DNA from: Streptomyces sp. NBC_00377
GTDB taxonomy: Bacteria; Actinomycetota; Actinomycetes; Streptomycetales; Streptomycetaceae
NCBI RefSeq assembly: GCF_036075115.1
Contig: NZ_CP107958.1
Coordinates: forward strand, 8,060,001 to 8,124,000
Direction of reading: 5' to 3'
DNA: 64,000 nucleotides
Shown: positions 60,163-64,000 of the stretch, piece by piece
Numbering within the stretch: the stretch's first letter is position 1
Layout of the letters: each line of letters begins with the position of its first letter
Notes under the pieces: model-generated
Told to the model about the DNA's origin: nothing
Database searches by the model: none
Seen by the model: only the letters and a program-made list of their open reading frames with translations
Position numbers and translations under genes: made by a program

Positions 60163-60180
60163 TGCCGACGGCCGAGCGGC

Positions 60181-61536
60181 TCAGCCGGCCGCGTAGTTGC
60201 GCAGGAACAGGGCCTCCGCCACCGACAGCCGCTCCAGCTCCTCGGGGGACACGCTCTCGTCGACCGCGTGGATCTGGGCCTCCGGCTCGCTCAGGCCGAT
60301 GAGCAGGATCTCCGCCTGCGGGTAGAGCTCGGCCAGGGTGTTGCACAGGGGGATCGAGCCACCCTGCCCCGCGTACTGCATCTCCTGACCGGGGTACGCG
60401 ACCGACATCGCGTCGGCCATCGCCGCGTACGCCGGGCTGGTGGTGTCGGCGCTGAACGCCTGGCCCTGGCCGATCTGCTCGGTGCTGACGCGCGCACCCC
60501 ACGGCGTGTGGGCCTCCAGGTGGGCCTGCAACAGCTTCGTCGCCTCGGCCGCGTCCACGCCCGGCGGCACCCGCAGGCTGATCAGGGCACGGGCGCCGGC
60601 TTGCACGGACGGGGTGGCGCCGACGACCGGCGGGCAGTCGATCCCCAGCACGGTGACCGCGGGGCGGGCCCAGATGCGGTCGGCGACCGTGCCGGAACCG
60701 ATCAGTTCGACGCCGGCCAGGACCTTGGCGTCCCGGCGGAACTGCGACTCCTCGTATTGGAGGCCTTCCCAGCGCGTGTCGTCGGTGAGGCCGTCGACGG
60801 TGGTGGAGCCGTCCTCGGCGCGCAGCGAGTCCAGTACGCGGATCAGCGCGCCCAGCGCGTCCGGCGCGGCCCCGCCGAACTGGCCCGAGTGCAGATTGCC
60901 CTCGAGGGTGTCGATCCGCACCCGCATCATGGTCATACCGCGCAGGGTGGAGGTCACCGTCGGCAGACCCACCCGGAAGTTGCCCGCGTCGCCGATGACG
61001 ATGGTGTCGGCCGTCAGCAGGTCGGGGTGCTGCTCCGCGTACCGCTCCAGCCCGCCCGTTCCCTGCTCCTCGGAGCCCTCCACGATCACCTTCACGGTGA
61101 CGGGGACACCGCCGTTCGCCTTGAGCGCGCGCAGCGCGAGCAGGTGCATGATCACGCCGCCCTTGCAGTCGGCGCTGCCGCGGCCGTACCAGCGGCCGTC
61201 GCGCTCGGTCAGTTCGAAGGGAGGGGTGGTCCAGGCGGACTCGTCCAGCGGCGGCTGCACGTCGTAGTGGGCGTAGAGCAGCACCGTCCTGGCGCCGACC
61301 GGGCCCGGCAGACAGCCGTACACCGACTGGGTGCCGTCCGGCGTGTCGAACAGGGCCACGTCCTGGAAGCCCTCGGCGCGCAGCGCGTCCGCGATCCAGT
61401 TCGCGGCGGCCTCGCTCTCGCTCCGGGGAAACTGGTCGAAGTCCGCCACCGACTTGAAGGCCACCAGTTCGGTGAGCTCCGCCCGTGCCCTGGGCAGCAG
61501 CGAGGCGACGGTCTCTGCGACCGGATTCGACGACAT
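60181..61536 (-). CDS. M20/M25/M40 family dipeptidase
   Basis: A 451-residue metallopeptidase. The di-zinc site residues are in VLLYAHYDVQPPLD (HxD), YGRGSADCKGGVIMHLLAL (Asp), VIVEGSEEQGTGGLERYAE (EE, catalytic base and ligand) and the C-terminal AQIHAVDESVSPEEL (His). A lid dimerisation domain contains EGNLHSGQFGGAAPDALGAL. It would hydrolyse dipeptides in the cytoplasm. AAGGAG lies 7 nt before the ATG. A pair of GTACTGGT repeats (61564-61582) lies in its upstream region. Confidence 0.93.
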   Translation of the reverse strand: MSSNPVAETVASLLPRARAELTELVAFKSVADFDQFPRSESEAAANWIADALRAEGFQDVALFDTPDGTQSVYGCLPGPVGARTVLLYAHYDVQPPLDESAWTTPPFELTERDGRWYGRGSADCKGGVIMHLLALRALKANGGVPVTVKVIVEGSEEQGTGGLERYAEQHPDLLTADTIVIGDAGNFRVGLPTVTSTLRGMTMMRVRIDTLEGNLHSGQFGGAAPDALGALIRVLDSLRAEDGSTTVDGLTDDTRWEGLQYEESQFRRDAKVLAGVELIGSGTVADRIWARPAVTVLGIDCPPVVGATPSVQAGARALISLRVPPGVDAAEATKLLQAHLEAHTPWGARVSTEQIGQGQAFSADTTSPAYAAMADAMSVAYPGQEMQYAGQGGSIPLCNTLAELYPQAEILLIGLSEPEAQIHAVDESVSPEELERLSVAEALFLRNYAAG

Positions 61537-61729
61537 GGGCACGCTCCTTGTGGGTGCGACGTTGTACTGGTGTGTACTGGTCCGTACGGGTGACCGTGCG
61601 AGCGTACGCGCCTGCCGGGATGTGGGGCGCCCACGCCGCCGATCCTCCCACGGCGGACCGTGGCGATCTCCGCCGTAGGATGCGGGGGACAGGTGCGGCA
61701 AGCGGCTTGATCAGGAGCAGTAGACCATC

Positions 61730-63037
61730 GTGAGCAGCGAGAACTCTCCGGCGGACGACGAGAACTCTTCGGCGGACGACGCGCGGCAGGTATGGGACGT
61801 CGTCGTGGTCGGCGCGGGCCCCGCAGGGGCCTCGGCCGCTTACGCGGCGGCTGTCACGGGGCGGCGGGTGCTGTTGCTCGAGAAGGCGGAGCTGCCCCGC
61901 TACAAGACGTGCGGCGGCGGCATCATCGGCCCTTCCCGCGACGCGCTGCCACCCGGCTTCGAGCTGCCCTTCCGCGACCGGGTGCACGCGGTGACGTTCT
62001 CGAACAACGGCCGCTTCACCCGCACCCGTCGCTCCCGCCAGATGCTGTTCGGGCTGATCAACCGGCCCGAGTTCGACCAGCAGCTCGTCGAGCACGCCCA
62101 GAAGGCGGGCGCCGAGCTGCGCACGGGAGTCGCCGTGCAGCGGGTCGAGCAGCACGGCTCGGCGGTGCCGGACCGGCGCACCGTCGCGGTCGTCCTCCAG
62201 GGCGGCGAGACGCTGCTGGCCCGCGCGGTGGTCGGTGCGGACGGCAGCGCGAGCCGCATAGGAGCTCATGTCGGCGTGAAGCTCGACCAGGTGGATCTCG
62301 GTCTGGAGGCGGAGATCCCGGTGCCGGAGACGGTCGCAGAGGACTGGAAGGGCCGCGTCCTCATCGACTGGGGCCCCATGCCCGGCAGCTACGGCTGGGT
62401 GTTCCCCAAGGGGGACACGCTGACGGTCGGCGTGATCTCGGCCCGCGGCGAGGGCGCCGCCACCAAGCGCTACCTGGAGGACTTCATCGGGCGGCTCGGC
62501 CTCGCCGGGTTCGAGCCGAGCATCTCCTCCGGTCATCTGACCCGCTGCCGGGCGGACGACTCCCCGCTGTCGCGCGGCCGGGTCCTGGTCTGCGGCGACG
62601 CGGCGGGGCTGCTGGAGCCCTGGACCCGCGAGGGCATCTCCTTCGCGCTGCGGTCGGGGCGGCTCGCGGGCGAGTGGGCGGTCCGTATCGGTGAGGCGCA
62701 CGACGCGGTGGACGCCCGCCGGCAGGCCCTCAACTACGCCTTCGCGATCAAAGCCGGCCTCGGGGTGGAGATGAGCGTCGGCAAGCGGCTGCTCGCCCTG
62801 TTCGAGCGCCGTCCCGGGCTGTTCCACGCCGGCCTCACCGGTCTGCGCCCGGTCTGGCGGGCGTTCACCGACATCACCCGCGGCCGGACGACGCTCGGCG
62901 AACTCGTTCGCTCCCACCCGATGGCCCAGCGCGCGCTGACCGCGCTGGACCGGCGGCAGGAGGAGGCGGACCAGGCGGAGCAGGCGGAGCGGGAGTCCGC
63001 GCCGGTGGCGCAGGAAGGCGGCAAGAGCGGTACCTGA
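61730..63037 (+). CDS. Geranylgeranyl-reductase family flavoprotein
   Basis: A 435-residue FAD enzyme. Motifs: VVVVGAGPAGASAAYAAAVT (FAD), RYKTCGGGIIGPSRDALPPG (PxxKxCGG substrate loop), VVGADGSASRIGAHVGV and RVLVCGDAAGLLEPWTREGI (GDAAG). It belongs to the geranylgeranyl/menaquinone reductase group that saturates isoprenoid chains, for example menaquinone tails. The N-terminus is a disordered acidic stretch of ~20 residues. The GTG start has AGGAGCAG 9 nt upstream. The C-terminus is Gln/Glu-rich and disordered. Confidence 0.9.
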   Translation: MSSENSPADDENSSADDARQVWDVVVVGAGPAGASAAYAAAVTGRRVLLLEKAELPRYKTCGGGIIGPSRDALPPGFELPFRDRVHAVTFSNNGRFTRTRRSRQMLFGLINRPEFDQQLVEHAQKAGAELRTGVAVQRVEQHGSAVPDRRTVAVVLQGGETLLARAVVGADGSASRIGAHVGVKLDQVDLGLEAEIPVPETVAEDWKGRVLIDWGPMPGSYGWVFPKGDTLTVGVISARGEGAATKRYLEDFIGRLGLAGFEPSISSGHLTRCRADDSPLSRGRVLVCGDAAGLLEPWTREGISFALRSGRLAGEWAVRIGEAHDAVDARRQALNYAFAIKAGLGVEMSVGKRLLALFERRPGLFHAGLTGLRPVWRAFTDITRGRTTLGELVRSHPMAQRALTALDRRQEEADQAEQAERESAPVAQEGGKSGT

Positions 63038-63070
63038 CCGGCGGGACCCGCGGATGCCGCCGGGGGCGGA

Positions 63071-63526
63071 TCACCGTCGGTTCATGACGGTGATCCGGAA
63101 CACCGGGTGGTCAGGGGCGATACGGCGCATCTCGGCATCGGGAGAGTCGGGGCCCACCCCGTTGAAGAAGACACCGACCTCGGCCTTCCAGCGCTTGAGG
63201 TAGGCGCGCAGCAACGGCGTCTTGTCGTCGTCGGCGACCTCGGTCGCCGTGAACTCCTCCACGTTCTTGCCGAGGCGAAGCTCACCACCGCCCGCCGCCC
63301 GCATGTTGTGCGTCCACTGGACGTGACCGCGCGGCGCGATCAGGTACTGCTGCCCGTCCACGGTGAGCAGGTTCACCGGGGTGGTCCGCCACTCACCGCT
63401 CTTGCGGCCGCGGACCGCCAGGACCCGCGACCCCCATACGCTCAGACCCCGGCGGGTCAGCCACGCCACGGCACGGTTGAAAACGTTGACGGTGAACCAG
63501 CCGGGCTTCTGCACGTGGGTGGACAT
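63071..63526 (-). CDS. Deazaflavin (F420)-dependent nitroreductase family protein
   Basis: A 151-residue split-barrel protein of the Ddn/F420-dependent nitroreductase family: VFNRAVAWLTRRGLSVWGSR, LAVRGRKSGEWRTTPVNLLT and YLIAPRGHVQWTHNMRAAGG, then GELRLGKNVEEF. The basic RGRKSGEWRTTPV loop is the usual F420-phosphate contact. AGGAGG lies 5 nt before the ATG. It is divergent from the TetR gene, whose operators probably lie in the 153-bp gap. Confidence 0.93.
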   Translation of the reverse strand: MSTHVQKPGWFTVNVFNRAVAWLTRRGLSVWGSRVLAVRGRKSGEWRTTPVNLLTVDGQQYLIAPRGHVQWTHNMRAAGGGELRLGKNVEEFTATEVADDDKTPLLRAYLKRWKAEVGVFFNGVGPDSPDAEMRRIAPDHPVFRITVMNRR

Positions 63527-63554
63527 GACTGCTGCCTCCTGAAGCGGAAAGTGT

Positions 63555-63619
63555 GAGCACTGCTCTCGCTCGCCTTGAGTCTGCCCGAGCCTGCCGCTCC
63601 AAAGCAAGAGCGGCGCTCT
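63555..63619. promoter_or_regulatory. Two TetR-type palindromes in the F420-protein/TetR gap
   Basis: GAGCACTGCTC (63555-63565) and AGAGCGGCGCTCT (63607-63619) are perfect palindromes of the form GAGCNNNGCTC. Two further half-sites, ACTGCTCTCC (63631-63640) and GGTGCTCTGC (63650-63659), follow. The spacing fits dimeric repressor control of both genes. Confidence 0.7.
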
Positions 63620-63679
63620 CTTATTTGTCCACTGCTCTCCAATGTGGGCGGTGCTCTGCTTTCGTGGGATGCTGTCCGT

Positions 63680-64000
63680 ATGAGCAGCGTCCGAGGGGCC
63701 CGAGCCCGCGCCAGGATCGAAGTCACTGCCGCCATCAAGGAGGAGGCCCGCAGACAGCTCGCGTCCGAGGGTCCGACCAAGCTCTCGTTGCGTGCCGTGG
63801 CCCGGGAACTCGGCATGGTCTCCTCCGCGCTGTACCGCTACTTCCCGAGCCGTGACGATCTGCTCACCGCACTCATCATCGACGCCTACGACTCCCTCGG
63901 CGAGGCCGCGGAAGAGGCGCACGCGGCCGTCGCCGACGGCGCTCCCGTCGAGCGCTGGGTGGCGGTCGGCGAGGCGGTGCGCGGCTGGGCGCTGGCGCAC
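63680..64000 (+). CDS. TetR family regulator, N-terminal part (cut by window edge)
   Basis: The first 107 codons of a TetR regulator that runs past the right edge. The HTH reads IEVTAAIKEEARRQLASEGP, LSLRAVARELGMVSSALYRY and FPSRDDLLTALIIDAYDSLG, and the ligand domain has just begun. The ATG begins a typical SSVRGARARARIE leader. It is divergent from the F420-dependent protein, its probable target, with palindromes in between. Confidence 0.9.
   Translation, partial: MSSVRGARARARIEVTAAIKEEARRQLASEGPTKLSLRAVARELGMVSSALYRYFPSRDDLLTALIIDAYDSLGEAAEEAHAAVADGAPVERWVAVGEAVRGWALAH

Larger units (their letters stand above)
59763..60180. other. 418-bp gap with short tandem repeats
   Basis: Non-coding by appearance. 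It holds the 10-bp phased repeat (59851-59910), an internal direct repeat GACCGGCATGACCGCCG at about 60015 and 60070, and a GACC tetranucleotide run at 60054-60074. The M20 gene's terminator is at 60132-60162. Confidence 0.6.

Noticed and set aside
59882..62917. A 1011-codon minus-strand open frame spanning the M20 and flavoprotein genes
   Set aside because: It is an out-of-frame or antisense shadow of two recognisable genes.
1..64000. tRNA, rRNA, CRISPR arrays, insertion sequences, attachment sites
   Set aside because: Scanning by eye gave no cloverleaf, array, transposase or integrase signature; a tRNAscan and IS search would be needed to be certain.

Overview
This is a high-GC actinobacterial window, almost certainly from a Streptomyces chromosome. 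The evidence is GC-biased third codon positions, many GTG starts behind GGAGG-type ribosome binding sites, ATGA/GTGA stop-start overlaps, and families typical of the genus (DUF5997, DUF6421, DUF6986, DUF5134, LVIVD protein, secreted pectate lyase and a CBM2 esterase). About 57 genes are supported. I saw no rRNA, tRNA, CRISPR array, insertion sequence or intact phage.

Layout. 1-7417: a minus-strand, translationally coupled operon of two DUF4132-region proteins, a MoxR-type AAA ATPase and a DUF5682 protein that runs off the left edge; this matches the content of the E. coli yehI-yehL-yehM cluster. 7665-9738: cold-shock protein, DUF5997 protein and a LysR substrate-binding domain without its DNA-binding half. 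9753-16185: secreted GH127 enzyme with a LamG insert, Lrp regulator, FUSC membrane protein, and a lactonase preceded by a DasR-like site. 16186-16980 is non-coding and contains tandem repeats that look like copied fragments of that lactonase gene. 17042-21958: sirohydrochlorin chelatase-like protein, GlcNAc-kinase-like protein, uracil-DNA glycosylase, BNR propeller, small membrane protein.

22107-27318: acyl-CoA dehydrogenase facing a PaaX regulator, then a secreted pectate lyase facing a secreted CBM2 esterase across a 425-bp region with a near-perfect CebR-type box. 27609-33722: FprA-type ferredoxin reductase, DUF305 lipoprotein facing an LVIVD protein, TetR regulator, and a PAP2 phosphatase coupled to a zinc-ribbon protein. 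33903-35763 looks like accessory or decaying DNA: a 5'-truncated gene, a 41-aa reading frame, an orphan DUF3883-type nuclease fold and a PASTA lipoprotein. 36113-42919: M56 peptidase and DUF5134, FUSC plus MarR operon, two VOC proteins, GNAT, GDPD. 43207-46453: coupled DUF6421 / SDR / threonine-aldolase operon.

46555-54242: transglutaminase-like protein, PlsC acyltransferase, DUF4395 facing a thioredoxin, a tiny putative leader peptide before a flavin reductase, etfBA, secreted EEP phosphatase/nuclease and a DUF6986 aldolase. 54563-64000: VOC protein, GGCT-like protein behind a LacI regulator that faces a ROK sugar kinase across a perfect palindrome, a 64-aa secreted peptide, a kinase-NUDIX fusion, M20 dipeptidase, geranylgeranyl-reductase-like flavoprotein, and an F420-type protein facing a TetR gene that is cut by the right edge.

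Most of the window is ordinary core or near-core Streptomyces metabolism and regulation. The unusual material is the AAA/DUF4132 operon, the lactonase-derived repeats, several clean palindromic operators, the decaying patch near 34-36 kb, the leader peptide and a 10-bp phased repeat near 59.9 kb.
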